Assembly: GCF_003353425.1 (NCBI RefSeq)
Contig: NZ_QRAO01000007.1
Coordinates: 19,960-83,959, forward strand
Reading direction: 5' to 3'
From: Marinirhabdus gelatinilytica
GTDB lineage: Bacteria > Bacteroidota > Bacteroidia > Flavobacteriales > Flavobacteriaceae
Length of the DNA: 64,000 nucleotides
Part shown: one piece after another, positions 26,889 to 36,732 of the stretch
Position numbering within the stretch: the first letter of the stretch is position 1
How the letters are laid out: each line of letters opens with the position of its first letter
Translations under genes and position numbers: made by a program
Notes under the pieces: model-generated
What the model was told of the DNA's origin: nothing
What the model saw: the letters and a program-made list of their open reading frames with translations, nothing else
The model's database searches: none

Positions 26889-28922
26889 ATGGCTCCAGAA
26901 ACCATTCTTTATATCGTGATAGCCGCAGTGATCTCATTTGCGCTGGCGGTATTTATGTACGGGTATAAATCTAGGTACACAGGGAAATTACGATGGATAT
27001 TTGGGATACTTCGGTTTTTGACCTTGTTCGCTATTTTGGTGTTGTTGATCAATCCCAAATTTAAGAGCAAAACCTATACCATCGTCAAACCCAGCTTGCC
27101 TGTATTGGTGGACAATTCTACCTCTGTCCGGGAACTGGAACAAACCGAAAATGTTTCAACTATCATTTCAAAACTTAAGGGAAACGAAGCATTGAACGAT
27201 AAATTCGAGCTGTCTTTTTTTACCTTCGGAAATGATTTCAGGGCAACCGATTCGGTTTCATTTTCTGAAAGGAATACAAACATCGCCAAAGCACTTTCAG
27301 CAACCAACGAGGTTTTCAGAAACACCATAGCACCCACCTTGCTCATTACAGATGGAAACCAAACCCTGGGGAGCGATTATGAGTTTTCTTCAGTAAACTT
27401 TAAAAACCCTTTGTACCCAGTTGTCTTGGGAGATTCCACCAAATATATCGACCTGAAACTTCAGCAACTCAATACCAATAGGTATGCATTCCTGAAAAAC
27501 CAGTTTCCCGTCGAGGCTATTTTGGTATATAGTGGTACGGGTACGGTGAGCTCGCAGTTTGTCATCTCGCAGGGTGCTGCAACGGTGTATAGGCAAAATG
27601 TTACTTTTTCTGAGAATGACAATACCAAGACTATTTCGTTAACATTGCCCGCATCTCGCGTGGGACTTCAAAAATATACAGCGCAGATTGTTCCTATTGC
27701 TGAGGAACGAAACACGGTTAACAACAGCAAGCAGTTTGCCGTAGAAGTGATAGACCAAGCCACCAATGTATTGGTAGTGAGTGCCATTGTGCACCCAGAT
27801 ATGGGAATGCTCAAGAAGGCCATTGAGACCAACGAACAACGCAAGGTTACTTTTGCAAAACCTCTTGAGGGCATCGACCAATTGCAGGATAATCAGCTAG
27901 TAGTCCTCTACCAGCCCAACCGGAGTTTTGCTAGCCTGTTTTCTGAAATCGAAAGATTGAAGATGAATACTTTTATCATTTCAGGAACCGAAACCGATTG
28001 GAACTTCTTGAACAGTGCTCAAGCTATTTTTCAGAAAGAGGTTACGGGACAGCGTGAGGATGCCTCGGCACAGTTGAACGTAAACTATGGCGCTTTTGCC
28101 GTGGAAGATATTGGTTTAAGTGGTTTTCCGCCCTTGGCTACGCTTTTTGGAGAATTGTTGGTTACCGTGCCACACGAGGTGCTTTTGAACCAGACCGTAA
28201 GCGGATTCAATACCGAAAACCCTATGCTGGCCACTGCCGAGCTTAACGGAAAGCGAGATGCCCTATGGGATGTAGAAGGGCTTTGGAAATGGCGGGCAAA
28301 GTCTTATTTGCAGAACAACAATTTTCAGCAATTTGATGAATTTATCGGGAAAATGGTACAATACCTAGCTTCCAACAAGCGTAGGAGCAGGCTAGAGGTG
28401 AGCAACGAATCGTTCTATTATAACAATAATCCTATTAAGATTTCAGCACAATATTTCGACAAGAATTATGTGTTCGATGGGAGAGCATCATTGCAAATTT
28501 CGGTAGTGAACCAAGAAAGCGAGAAACGCACCGTCTTCCCACTGTTGCTAAAGAATAACTTTTACGAATCAGATGTAAATAGTTTGCCTGCGGGGGAGTA
28601 TGCCTTTACGGTTTCAGTAAGTGACGAAGCCATTGCCAGGAGTGGGACCTTTACGATATTGGATTTTAACGTTGAACAACAATTTGGCAACGCCAACGTA
28701 AGTAAATTAACCAGGTTGGCTAATAAAACCGAAGGAGCGATCTATTATCCCAACCAATTTGAAAGCCTGGCCGAAAGTTTGTTGAACGATGATAGATTCC
28801 AGTCTATCCAAAAAAGCGAACAAAAAATCGTACCTTTAATAGATTGGAAAATACTGTTAGGCTTTATCGTTCTTTTCCTTACGGCAGAATGGTTCATTAG
28901 AAAATACAACGGACTTATATAA
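26889..28922 (+). CDS. membrane protein with VWA-like domain
   Basis: 677 residues. Two N-terminal membrane helices (TILYIVIAAVISFALAVFMY and FGILRFLTLFAILVLLINP) are followed by a von Willebrand A-like domain. It has a MIDAS-like PVLVDNSTSVREL (DxSxS pattern) and LLITDGNQTLG. A beta-rich middle (CARDB-like, residues ~190-280), a glutamine-amidotransferase-like stretch (VVSAIVHPDMGMLKKAIE...) and a C-terminal membrane helix (ILLGFIVLFLTAEWFIRKY) follow. This BatA/BatB-like design is common in Bacteroidota, but its partner is unknown. The next gene, a prohibitin, follows after 18 bases and is probably in the same operon. Confidence 0.8.
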   Translation: MAPETILYIVIAAVISFALAVFMYGYKSRYTGKLRWIFGILRFLTLFAILVLLINPKFKSKTYTIVKPSLPVLVDNSTSVRELEQTENVSTIISKLKGNEALNDKFELSFFTFGNDFRATDSVSFSERNTNIAKALSATNEVFRNTIAPTLLITDGNQTLGSDYEFSSVNFKNPLYPVVLGDSTKYIDLKLQQLNTNRYAFLKNQFPVEAILVYSGTGTVSSQFVISQGAATVYRQNVTFSENDNTKTISLTLPASRVGLQKYTAQIVPIAEERNTVNNSKQFAVEVIDQATNVLVVSAIVHPDMGMLKKAIETNEQRKVTFAKPLEGIDQLQDNQLVVLYQPNRSFASLFSEIERLKMNTFIISGTETDWNFLNSAQAIFQKEVTGQREDASAQLNVNYGAFAVEDIGLSGFPPLATLFGELLVTVPHEVLLNQTVSGFNTENPMLATAELNGKRDALWDVEGLWKWRAKSYLQNNNFQQFDEFIGKMVQYLASNKRRSRLEVSNESFYYNNNPIKISAQYFDKNYVFDGRASLQISVVNQESEKRTVFPLLLKNNFYESDVNSLPAGEYAFTVSVSDEAIARSGTFTILDFNVEQQFGNANVSKLTRLANKTEGAIYYPNQFESLAESLLNDDRFQSIQKSEQKIVPLIDWKILLGFIVLFLTAEWFIRKYNGLI

Positions 28923-28940
28923 TCTTAAAATAAACGAATT

Positions 28941-29756
28941 ATGGAAAAATTACCTAAAATCGGGATACCGGTTATCATCGTATTAGTATTAGTAATTATA
29001 GTGGTGGCAAAGAGTGCCGTGACTATTAATGCCGGGGATGCTGGAGTACTCTACGAAACATTTGGAAATGGAGTTGTTACGGACGAACCGCCACTTGGGG
29101 AGGGTTTCCATATTGTAGCCCCTTGGAACAAAGTGATAGAGTATGAAGTGAGACAGCAAGAACTTTTTGAAAAAATGAAGGTGCTTTCCAGCAACGGTTT
29201 GGAAATACAGATAGATGCCTCTGCGTGGTACCAGCCCGTTTATAACGAGGTAGGGAGGTTGCACCAAAACCTGGGGGAGAACTATTTGGACCGTGTGATT
29301 AAACCAGCTATACGAAGCGCTGCAAGAAGCGTTGTAGGGCGCTACACCCCAGAACAATTGTATAGCAGCAAGCGTGATGCCATACAAGATGAAATTTTTG
29401 ATGAAACAAAGAAGATTCTGGATAAGCAGTACGTTCAGCTAAATGAGGTATTGGTACGGGATGTCACACTGCCCGCTACTATTAAACAAGCTATTGAGCG
29501 TAAATTGAAGCAAGAGCAAGAATCGCTTGAGTATGAGTTTAGACTGGTAACCGCGCAAAAAGAAGCTGAAAAAGTACGTATAGAAGCACAGGGTAAAGCA
29601 GATGCAAATAAAATTCTTAGCGCATCCCTAACCGATAAGATTCTTCAGGATAAAGGAATAGATGCTACACTAAAATTGGCCGAGTCTCCCAATGCCAAAA
29701 TTGTGGTAGTAGGTTCTGGAGATGATGGATTACCTTTAATTTTGGGTAATAACTAG
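28941..29756 (+). CDS. prohibitin-family (SPFH/band 7) membrane protein
   Basis: 271 residues. N-terminal anchor (IGIPVIIVLVLVIIVVAKSA), then the SPFH domain (INAGDAGVLYETFGNGVVTDEPPLGEGFH, QIDASAWYQP) and an Ala/Glu/Lys-rich coiled coil (KQEQESLEYEFRLVTAQKEAEKVRIEAQGKADANK). Prohibitins form large ring assemblies in the membrane that scaffold proteases. Operon with the VWA-like gene upstream. Faces the convergent lptD. Confidence 0.9.
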   Translation: MEKLPKIGIPVIIVLVLVIIVVAKSAVTINAGDAGVLYETFGNGVVTDEPPLGEGFHIVAPWNKVIEYEVRQQELFEKMKVLSSNGLEIQIDASAWYQPVYNEVGRLHQNLGENYLDRVIKPAIRSAARSVVGRYTPEQLYSSKRDAIQDEIFDETKKILDKQYVQLNEVLVRDVTLPATIKQAIERKLKQEQESLEYEFRLVTAQKEAEKVRIEAQGKADANKILSASLTDKILQDKGIDATLKLAESPNAKIVVVGSGDDGLPLILGNN

Positions 29757-29814
29757 TATTGCTGAAATTTTAGCTTTATCAAAATGGACTTTTCAACCTA
29801 TTATTTTTGATAGT

Positions 29815-29893
29815 GTCAGTTCGAGCGTAGTAGAGAATTACAAACCCTTGACAAGCTAATAAGGGTTTCAATTAGAGCGTGTCGAGAGACTTG
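29815..29893. repeat. interspersed intergenic repeat with internal stem
   Basis: Between convergent genes lies a stretch with the words GTCAGTTCGAGCG, CTTGACAAGCT and GCGTGTCGAGAGAC. These resemble the short interspersed repeats (TTCGACAAGCTCAGTGTGAC type) that I know from flavobacterial genomes. AAACCCTT (29842-29849) pairs with AAGGGTTT (29861-29868). A related pair of words occurs at 37573-37642. Confidence 0.5.
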
Positions 29894-29947
29894 ATTGCGC
29901 ACCCGTAAATTCGGATGTTTTTAAAGCGCCATTTTTGTGTTGTTCCC

Positions 29948-32692
29948 TCACAGATTCCTGTCTGGCTCTCGTCGCTTGTCGTATTTAATATCGCTCAATA
30001 CCGAAGATTTTATCCCAATAAAAAAGTACCAGGCTGTATTGAGGGCGCCAATGGGGGTCCAGTTAAAGCTCATGGTCCAACTTTCTAGATCGCGTTGAAA
30101 TCTTAATTGGGTAAGGGTAACACCTTTATTGGTAAAGTCGTACCCGCTGGAAATCCCTACTTGCCATCTTGGCGCAAGCTCTACATTAGAGCTGAACATA
30201 AGCGACTGTGACGATATCTCATTTTGCCGTCGGGTATTATTGTAGGTTATGGTATACGCCAACCTAAAGTCCCATGGTATGTCGTAGTTATACCATTCCT
30301 TATTTAAATTGTTACCATTGTCCTGGCCTTCCCTAAACGAAGTATCGCCCACATCGTCTCCGGTTCCAAACAGGTCGTCTGGTCGCCCTCCGTTTGCAAA
30401 GGTCTCATCATTCAACCTATTGGTGGTATCAGGATTGTCGGTCTCAAAATCCCTACTGGAAAAACTATAGTTTAAGGAAACATTTCCATTGGTGAGCCTG
30501 AAGAGACTACCGCCGTTGTTTATATTGAATTTGTCTATTTTATTATTGTTATTATCCAGCGCATAGGGATCCAGCGAACCTGTAAAGTTTACATCAAGCT
30601 TGTCCACAACAGGTATATTACCCGTAAAGCGTAAAGGGCTCCAAGGCAACGAGTCCCCGGCAAGATTGTAAGCTGTGCTGAAGTTTAAGTTGTTGAGCAG
30701 GACAATCTTCTTGGGTTCGGTAGCCGTGGTATCCTTTTCCCGAACCTTTGCTTCAAAGGTGTTGCTAAGGGACATGCCTATGTTGCTGGAGTAGACAGCT
30801 CCAGGCGCTCCATAGAGTGTGTTTTCAAACCTAGAGAACTGTACCACTTCTGCTGCAACATCTGGGTCTGCAGTGGGAATCTGCAATTCTTCGTAATAAT
30901 GATCAAAAGCTGGATTTATGTTGTAGCTCACACTTGGTCGTACCACGTGTCTAAGTTTTTGGAACTTTACATCTTCTCCAAAATTAAAAGTACCATAAAA
31001 CGTAGTCCCTAAACTGGTTGAAAAGTTATAGGTAAAATACCTGTCGAAACCCCTAATGGTATCTGTTACTACAGCACCGTCACCATCATTGGCATCGGCA
31101 TCGAATGTTTGGTTGGTAGTTTGGCCTACCCATGTTTCCTGTAGGTTGGTCGTGAGCGAGGTGCTTAAATATTTCAGCAGTTTAAAATTGGTGCTCACAG
31201 GAATGCTATGCCGGGCTCCCAGCTGTGCGGTTTCAAACATTTCAGGTTTAAAGAACAACGAATCGGTTGTTTGGAAACGGTTCTCTGCCGTAACATCGTA
31301 CTGAAAGTTAATATTCTGTAGAATCCCTTTTTTTGTACCTGTTTTGGGGGCAAAAGGAAAAATACGTGACACACTCGCATTAATATTTGGCAGGGACATA
31401 TTTATTTCTTGTGTGTTGGTGTTCTGGGTGTGGGTAGCTGCAATGGCAACATTCACTTGGGGCTCCCCCTCAAAGGTCTTTGCGTAGGAAACCGAAGAGC
31501 TTAACGTGTTTACCAACCCACTACCATTATTGGTCTGGTTGATGGATTGCCTAAAATAGCGACTACTCCCCAAATTTACCGATGCTGAAAAACGGGAGCT
31601 AGGATTTGCCTTGGCATCCTGGCTGTGGTTCCATCGGATGTTATATACTGAAGATTGGCTAAAATCCGGGAAGCCTCTTTCACTATCGATCAGGCTTTCG
31701 TAGCGTATGTTCAAATTACCTCTATACTTGTAGCGTAGGGCATAGGCCACTTCCCCCCGCAGACCAAAACTACCGTTTGTGTAATAGTCTCCTAACACCG
31801 CAAGATCCACATAATCGCTTATAGGAAAGTAATAACCCCCATTCTGGAAAAAGAAGCCACGGTTGTTATTATCGCCAATAGAGGGGATGATAAATCCAGC
31901 GGCTCTATCTTCAGTCAACGGAAAATATGCAAAGGGAAGTCCTAAAGGTGTGGGTACATCGGCAATGTACATATTGGTAAGCCCAGTGACAATTTTCTTT
32001 TTAGGGACAAATTTTGCCTTTCGGGTATAAAAATAATATTCCGGATCATCAAGATTTGTAGAGGTAGTAAATCTCACATTCTTGAGATATACAACCGAGT
32101 CGTTTTCTTTTTTGGTCACCTGGGCCAGTACGTTAAAACCGTTCTGCTCTGTTCGGGAATTATACACTATGGCCTTCTCGGTCTTGGTGTTGAATTTCAT
32201 CGAGTCTGGCTCCACGCGGTTCTGGGCCTGCACAAAAACGGGTCTTTGTGTGTAGGTTCCTGCGCTGTCAATACCTTTGGCAAAGACTTCGTTGGTGTTA
32301 TAATCCAGTACTATGAGCCCAGCGTCTATACGCATATCCTCATAAACTATATAGGCTTGGTTGTACATATACACCTTTTGGTTCTCTTGGTCCATAAAAA
32401 TGTAATCTTCGCCATAGTAATCTACCACGCCGGTAAGGAATTCGGGTTTTTTCTGGATGGAATCGTTTTTTACCGTATCGTTCACTATCTCTAGGCGTTC
32501 GGTAATTGTTGGTTGTAGGTTAACTGTGGTGGTATCCTGTTTGGTTTCAGTGTTTTCTTCGGCTTCGGTTTCTGTAGAAGAGGGGATGTTCACCTCGTTT
32601 TTATTGGGCAGGTCTTGCGCATAAAGAAAAGCACTGTTTATGAACAGTACTATGTAGATAAGTATGTAAGAACACCTTTGTTTGCCCAACAC
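29948..32692 (-). CDS. lptD: LPS assembly protein LptD (outer-membrane LPS translocon)
   Basis: 914 residues. Signal peptide (YILIYIVLFINSAFLYAQ), a low-complexity Thr/Glu linker, then an OstA-like beta-jellyroll (VVDYYGEDYIFMDQENQKVYMYNQAYIVYEDMRIDAG). The rest is a long C-terminal barrel beginning near AYFPLTEDRAAGFIIPSIGDNNNRGFFFQNGGYY. It inserts LPS in the outer leaflet with LptE. Bacteroidota LptD are longer and lack the classical disulfide cysteines; few Cys are seen here. It starts divergently from the amidase gene, with about 110 bases between starts. Confidence 0.9.
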   Translation of the reverse strand: MLGKQRCSYILIYIVLFINSAFLYAQDLPNKNEVNIPSSTETEAEENTETKQDTTTVNLQPTITERLEIVNDTVKNDSIQKKPEFLTGVVDYYGEDYIFMDQENQKVYMYNQAYIVYEDMRIDAGLIVLDYNTNEVFAKGIDSAGTYTQRPVFVQAQNRVEPDSMKFNTKTEKAIVYNSRTEQNGFNVLAQVTKKENDSVVYLKNVRFTTSTNLDDPEYYFYTRKAKFVPKKKIVTGLTNMYIADVPTPLGLPFAYFPLTEDRAAGFIIPSIGDNNNRGFFFQNGGYYFPISDYVDLAVLGDYYTNGSFGLRGEVAYALRYKYRGNLNIRYESLIDSERGFPDFSQSSVYNIRWNHSQDAKANPSSRFSASVNLGSSRYFRQSINQTNNGSGLVNTLSSSVSYAKTFEGEPQVNVAIAATHTQNTNTQEINMSLPNINASVSRIFPFAPKTGTKKGILQNINFQYDVTAENRFQTTDSLFFKPEMFETAQLGARHSIPVSTNFKLLKYLSTSLTTNLQETWVGQTTNQTFDADANDGDGAVVTDTIRGFDRYFTYNFSTSLGTTFYGTFNFGEDVKFQKLRHVVRPSVSYNINPAFDHYYEELQIPTADPDVAAEVVQFSRFENTLYGAPGAVYSSNIGMSLSNTFEAKVREKDTTATEPKKIVLLNNLNFSTAYNLAGDSLPWSPLRFTGNIPVVDKLDVNFTGSLDPYALDNNNNKIDKFNINNGGSLFRLTNGNVSLNYSFSSRDFETDNPDTTNRLNDETFANGGRPDDLFGTGDDVGDTSFREGQDNGNNLNKEWYNYDIPWDFRLAYTITYNNTRRQNEISSQSLMFSSNVELAPRWQVGISSGYDFTNKGVTLTQLRFQRDLESWTMSFNWTPIGALNTAWYFFIGIKSSVLSDIKYDKRREPDRNL

Positions 32693-32804
32693 TAGAAACC
32701 TATTATTTTATAACTTTGGTTCAGTTTTTGAAAGTTCAAAAGTAAGCATATTTTTTTGCCTACTATTTTTTAAAATATCAAATTTCAAACCACGTTATCT
32801 TTAT

Positions 32805-33926
32805 ATGAAAACGAAACAGCTTTTATCACTATTATTATTCTTACCCACCTTTTTTGTGTATGGCTTTTCAAGCACCAATAATGATACCACAAAACCTTTC
32901 GTGGTGGTGCTGGATCCCGGTCATGGCGGTAAGGATTCTGGAAACCGCGGAAATGGTTTCTATGAGAAAGACATCGTTTTGGACGTTACGTTACAAGTTG
33001 GTGAAATTTTGGAAAAGCATCCAGATATCAAAGTAGTGTATACTCGAAAAACAGACGTTTTTATTGATTTATACAAAAGAGGACCCATTGCAAACGAAGT
33101 TGATGCAGACATTTTTGTATCTATTCATTGCGACTCTCATAATTCTCAAGCTTATGGAATTGGAACTTTTGTAATGGGAATAGACAAATCTGGCAGGAAT
33201 CTGGAAACAGCAAAAAAAGAAAATGAAGTTATATTCCTAGAGGAGAATTATAAAGAGACCTATGCCGGATTTGATCCAAGCTCGCCAGAATCTCTCATTG
33301 GGCTTACCTTAATGCAAGAAGAGTATTTAGACCAGAGCATCATCCTTGCAAGTCTTATTCAAAATAATATCGTAAATAATTTGAAACGAAAAGACAGGAG
33401 TGTAAGATCTGCTCCTTTCTGGGTTTTACACAGTTCCTATATGCCAAGTGTACTAGTGGAGCTTGGGTTTTTAACAAATGACAAGGAAGGTCCTTATGTG
33501 AACTCGAAAAAAGGTAGAAAAGAGTTAGCAGAAGAGATCGCAAAGGGCATTCTTAAATATAAAGAAACAATCCTACTCGCAACCGAAGACTCCCAAAACC
33601 CTACGATCACAGAAAAGGAAATAGAAACCGCCATTGAAACCACAGAGAAAAACGAATATAAAGGAGTGGATTTTAGGGTACAGCTAGCAGCTAGCAGCAA
33701 AAAGCTGGACACAAAACCTTCAAATTTCAAGGGGCTAAAAGATGTAGATCGAGAAAAGGAGGACGGACTCTACAAATATTATTACGGTAAAACTTCCGAT
33801 TATAACAAAATCCAGCTCATGAAGACTTTCGCCCAAGAAAAAGGCTACTCTTCTTGCTATATAGTAGCCTTTGAGAATGGTAAAAAGAAAAAACTTTCAG
33901 AAGTGTTAAAAAGGCAGGATAAATAA
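32805..33926 (+). CDS. N-acetylmuramoyl-L-alanine amidase with C-terminal SPOR-like domain
   Basis: 373 residues from MKTKQLLSLLLFLPTFFVYG, a signal peptide. The amidase_3 domain (~residues 30-270) has the zinc ligands H40 in LDPGHGGKDSGN, E54, and the His in FVSIHCDSHNS, with the catalytic Glu in SVLVELGFLTND. The C-terminal 75 residues (VDFRVQLAASSKKLDTK...YKYYYGKTSDYNKIQ) look like a SPOR domain, which binds denuded glycans at the division site. It cleaves peptide stems from peptidoglycan in daughter cell separation. Divergent from lptD. Confidence 0.9.
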   Translation: MKTKQLLSLLLFLPTFFVYGFSSTNNDTTKPFVVVLDPGHGGKDSGNRGNGFYEKDIVLDVTLQVGEILEKHPDIKVVYTRKTDVFIDLYKRGPIANEVDADIFVSIHCDSHNSQAYGIGTFVMGIDKSGRNLETAKKENEVIFLEENYKETYAGFDPSSPESLIGLTLMQEEYLDQSIILASLIQNNIVNNLKRKDRSVRSAPFWVLHSSYMPSVLVELGFLTNDKEGPYVNSKKGRKELAEEIAKGILKYKETILLATEDSQNPTITEKEIETAIETTEKNEYKGVDFRVQLAASSKKLDTKPSNFKGLKDVDREKEDGLYKYYYGKTSDYNKIQLMKTFAQEKGYSSCYIVAFENGKKKKLSEVLKRQDK

Positions 33927-33971
33927 AAGTTATTTCTATAACTTTGTTGAACATCTAAACACACATTTTTT

Positions 33972-34922
33972 TTGAGACTCTCCAGAGAAGTAAAAACAGG
34001 AATTCTTGCCATAGGGGCCATTTTGCTCTTTATATTTGGGTATAGCTACCTAAAGGGAACCAACCTGTTAGAAAAGAACAGAACTTTTTACGTAAAGTAC
34101 AAAAACGTTGAGGGACTGGCTCAAGGAGCACCAGTTACCATTAATGGTCTTAAGGTAGGAAAGGTGCAAAAGATAGATTTCGCTAACGCCCAAGGTGGTC
34201 TTGTGGTAGAGTTTACGGTGGAACGAGATTTCGACTTTTCTCAAAATAGTATTGTAAGAATATACAGTAGCGGTCTCATTGGCGGTAAATCTGTTGGGAT
34301 TTTTCCTATTTATGACCAGAGCAGTATCGCTAAATCTGGCGACACCCTCTCGGGTGAAATCCAAAAAGGGATGCTGGACGAGTTCAGCGAAACGCTAGCA
34401 CCCCTTGAAGAAAAACTAGAAGCAACCCTTGGTGTTGTGGATTCGTTGCTCATTTCAATTACCGATATTATTGACGAGGACACCAGGACAGACCTCAAAA
34501 ATGCCATAGCAAATCTATCCACTACCACTAAAAATTTTGGACAGCTTTCAGAAAAGGCTGATAACCTCCTAGGCCGAAACGGTGAAAAACTGGACCGTAC
34601 CTTTACCAATCTGGACGATACGATGGCCAACTTCTCGAAGCTTTCAGATTCACTGTCGCAAATAGAGTTTGGCGTTATGGTAAACAATCTTGAAGATGCT
34701 ACAGCAGGACTAAAAGAAGCTGTGGATAAAGTGAACAGTCCTGAAGGTAGTGTAGGAAAACTGTTGAACGATAAGCAATTATACGATAACCTTGAAGGAG
34801 CTACGAGACAATTGGAAGAGTTGATACAGGATGTAAAGCTCAACCCAAAAAGATACGTGAACATCTCCGTATTCGGTAAGAGAGACAAAGGTTACGAACC
34901 ACCAGAAGATCCAGATTTATAA
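33972..34922 (+). CDS. MlaD/MCE-family lipid transport protein
   Basis: 316 residues starting with TTG (RLSREVKTGILAIGAI); no ATG is available nearer the N-terminus and relatives begin at this residue. N-terminal membrane helix (ILAIGAILLFIFGYSYL), then a single MCE domain (KNVEGLAQGAPVTINGLKVGKVQKIDF). The C-terminal part is helical with coiled-coil character (DNLLGRNGEKLDRTFTNLDDT). MlaD hexamers bridge the periplasm to move phospholipids. The permease and ATPase partners (MlaE/MlaF) are not in this window. The next gene begins 3 bases after its stop. Confidence 0.85.
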   Translation: MRLSREVKTGILAIGAILLFIFGYSYLKGTNLLEKNRTFYVKYKNVEGLAQGAPVTINGLKVGKVQKIDFANAQGGLVVEFTVERDFDFSQNSIVRIYSSGLIGGKSVGIFPIYDQSSIAKSGDTLSGEIQKGMLDEFSETLAPLEEKLEATLGVVDSLLISITDIIDEDTRTDLKNAIANLSTTTKNFGQLSEKADNLLGRNGEKLDRTFTNLDDTMANFSKLSDSLSQIEFGVMVNNLEDATAGLKEAVDKVNSPEGSVGKLLNDKQLYDNLEGATRQLEELIQDVKLNPKRYVNISVFGKRDKGYEPPEDPDL

Positions 34923-34925
34923 CAC

Positions 34926-36278
34926 ATGGCGTACATTACAAAGATTTTATTTCTCATAGCACTTGTTTTGGGTGTTGGGTATTTTACCTACAATATCCGT
35001 AAAGTAATAAGCCGCATTAAGCTAGGGCAGGAAGTAGATACCAGCGACCATAAAAAACAGCGCTGGAGCAATGTGGTGCGCATCGCATTGGGACAGAGTA
35101 AAATGGTAGTGCGCCCCATTGCGGGACTACTTCATATTGTAGTGTACGTAGGCTTCATCATCATAAATATTGAAGTTCTCGAGATCATTATTGACGGTCT
35201 TTTCGGAACCCACAGAGTGCTATCCTTTTTGGGGCCTGTATATGATGTATTGATTGGTTCTTTTGAAATTCTCGCATTATTGGTACTGTTGGGTGTTATC
35301 TTTTTCTGGACACGCCGAAACATCCAAAAGATAAAACGCTTCTGGGCAAGGGAAATGACCTCCTGGCCCAAGAACGACGCAAATATTATCCTCTATTTTG
35401 AAATGGTACTCATGATACTTTTCTTGGTCATGAATGCTGCGGACCTTGCACTTCAAAGAGGAGTGGCCGCAGGAACCTTTACTTCAGAAACTGCAAGCCA
35501 TTACATTCAAGTAGGTTCATATCCAGTAAGCCAGTTTATAGCTTTTTTATTTCAGGGTATGTCCGAAGGCACTTTGATCGTCATCGAGAGAAGCGCTTGG
35601 TGGCTACACATCTTGGGAATCTTGGTCTTTCTCAATTATTTATATTTCAGCAAGCACTTGCACATCATTTTGGCATTCCCCAATGTATACTTCGGTAAAG
35701 TGGTCCCCAAGGGAAAATTCAAGAATCTCGATTCGGTTACCAACGAGGTAAAACTGATGATGGACCCCAGTGCCGATCCCTATGCCGCACCGCCCGAAGG
35801 TGCCGAAACCCCAGCAAAATTTGGTGCTAGCGATGTCATGGACCTGTCACGCATACAGCTTTTGAACGCATATACCTGTACCGAGTGTGGTCGCTGTACC
35901 AGTGAATGTCCAGCCAACATTACCGGTAAAAAATTATCACCTCGAAAGATAATGATGGACACCCGCGACCGTCTGGAGGAAGTGGGAAAAAATATGGAAG
36001 CCAACGGTGGTGAGTTTAAGGACGATGGCAAACAACTGTTGGACGATTATATCCTACGTGAAGAACTGTGGGCCTGTACCACTTGCAATGCTTGTGTAGA
36101 GGCTTGCCCGGTTAGTATAGACCCGCTGAGTATCATTATGGATATGCGCCAATATCTGGTAATGGAACAAAGCGCCGCTCCTAATGAGCTGAATGTTACA
36201 ATGACCAATATAGAGAACAACAGTGCTCCGTGGCCATTTAACCAAATGGATAGGCTGAACTGGAAAAACGAAAACTAA
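34926..36278 (+). CDS. membrane (Fe-S)-binding electron-transfer protein
   Basis: 450 residues. About five N-terminal membrane helices resembling the nitrate reductase gamma/heterodisulfide reductase E cytochrome b unit (residues 1-260), then a soluble domain with two 4Fe-4S ferredoxin motifs: CTECGRCTSECP and CTTCNACVEACP. It resembles a HdrE-HdrC fusion. Its natural partner is the CCG-domain protein two genes downstream, and the complex probably transfers electrons between menaquinol and an unknown substrate. Operon: mlaD - this gene - HAD - CCG protein, with very short spacers. Confidence 0.85.
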   Translation: MAYITKILFLIALVLGVGYFTYNIRKVISRIKLGQEVDTSDHKKQRWSNVVRIALGQSKMVVRPIAGLLHIVVYVGFIIINIEVLEIIIDGLFGTHRVLSFLGPVYDVLIGSFEILALLVLLGVIFFWTRRNIQKIKRFWAREMTSWPKNDANIILYFEMVLMILFLVMNAADLALQRGVAAGTFTSETASHYIQVGSYPVSQFIAFLFQGMSEGTLIVIERSAWWLHILGILVFLNYLYFSKHLHIILAFPNVYFGKVVPKGKFKNLDSVTNEVKLMMDPSADPYAAPPEGAETPAKFGASDVMDLSRIQLLNAYTCTECGRCTSECPANITGKKLSPRKIMMDTRDRLEEVGKNMEANGGEFKDDGKQLLDDYILREELWACTTCNACVEACPVSIDPLSIIMDMRQYLVMEQSAAPNELNVTMTNIENNSAPWPFNQMDRLNWKNEN

Positions 36279-36279
36279 G

Positions 36280-36714
36280 ATGGAAAAAGAAGAAGCCGAA
36301 AAACTATTGCACGAAAAAGTAGAGGCAGGCGAGAAGGTGAGTCCTGTATTACCAAAAGGCGTAAAAAATTATCTTATCGATATCGATGGCACCATTACCG
36401 AAGATGTTCCCAACGAACAGCCCGAGCGTATGGCCACCTGTGAACCTTTTCCCGATGCCCTTAAAACACTCAACAAATGGTACGATAAAGGGCACCTTAT
36501 CTGTTTCTTTACCTCTCGTACCGAAGAGCATCGCGAAGTGACCGAAACCTGGCTCAACAAACACGGGTTTAAGTACCATTCCCTCTTAATGGGCAAACCC
36601 CGTGGCGGGAACTACCATTGGGTGGACAACCACTTGGTAAAGGCAACCCGCTACAAAGGAAAATTTACCGATCTGGTTGAAAAGAAAGTAACCATTGAGG
36701 TTTTTGAGGATTAA
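36280..36714 (+). CDS. HAD-superfamily phosphatase-like protein
   Basis: 144 residues. HAD motif I is DIDGTIT, motif II FFTSRTEEH and motif IV WVDNHLV, all in a minimal fold without a cap domain. Relatives are sometimes labelled phosphoheptose isomerase in databases, which this HAD pattern does not support. It begins one base after the Fe-S gene and lies between the two halves of a putative Hdr-like complex. Substrate unknown. Confidence 0.8.
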   Translation: MEKEEAEKLLHEKVEAGEKVSPVLPKGVKNYLIDIDGTITEDVPNEQPERMATCEPFPDALKTLNKWYDKGHLICFFTSRTEEHREVTETWLNKHGFKYHSLLMGKPRGGNYHWVDNHLVKATRYKGKFTDLVEKKVTIEVFED

Positions 36715-36732
36715 TGAAAGTATAGAAAGAAT

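Noticed and set aside
36280..36714. Name phosphoheptose isomerase for the 144-residue protein
   Set aside because: The protein shows HAD motifs (DIDGT, FTSR, WVDNH) and no SIS domain; the isomerase label seems to be a propagated error.
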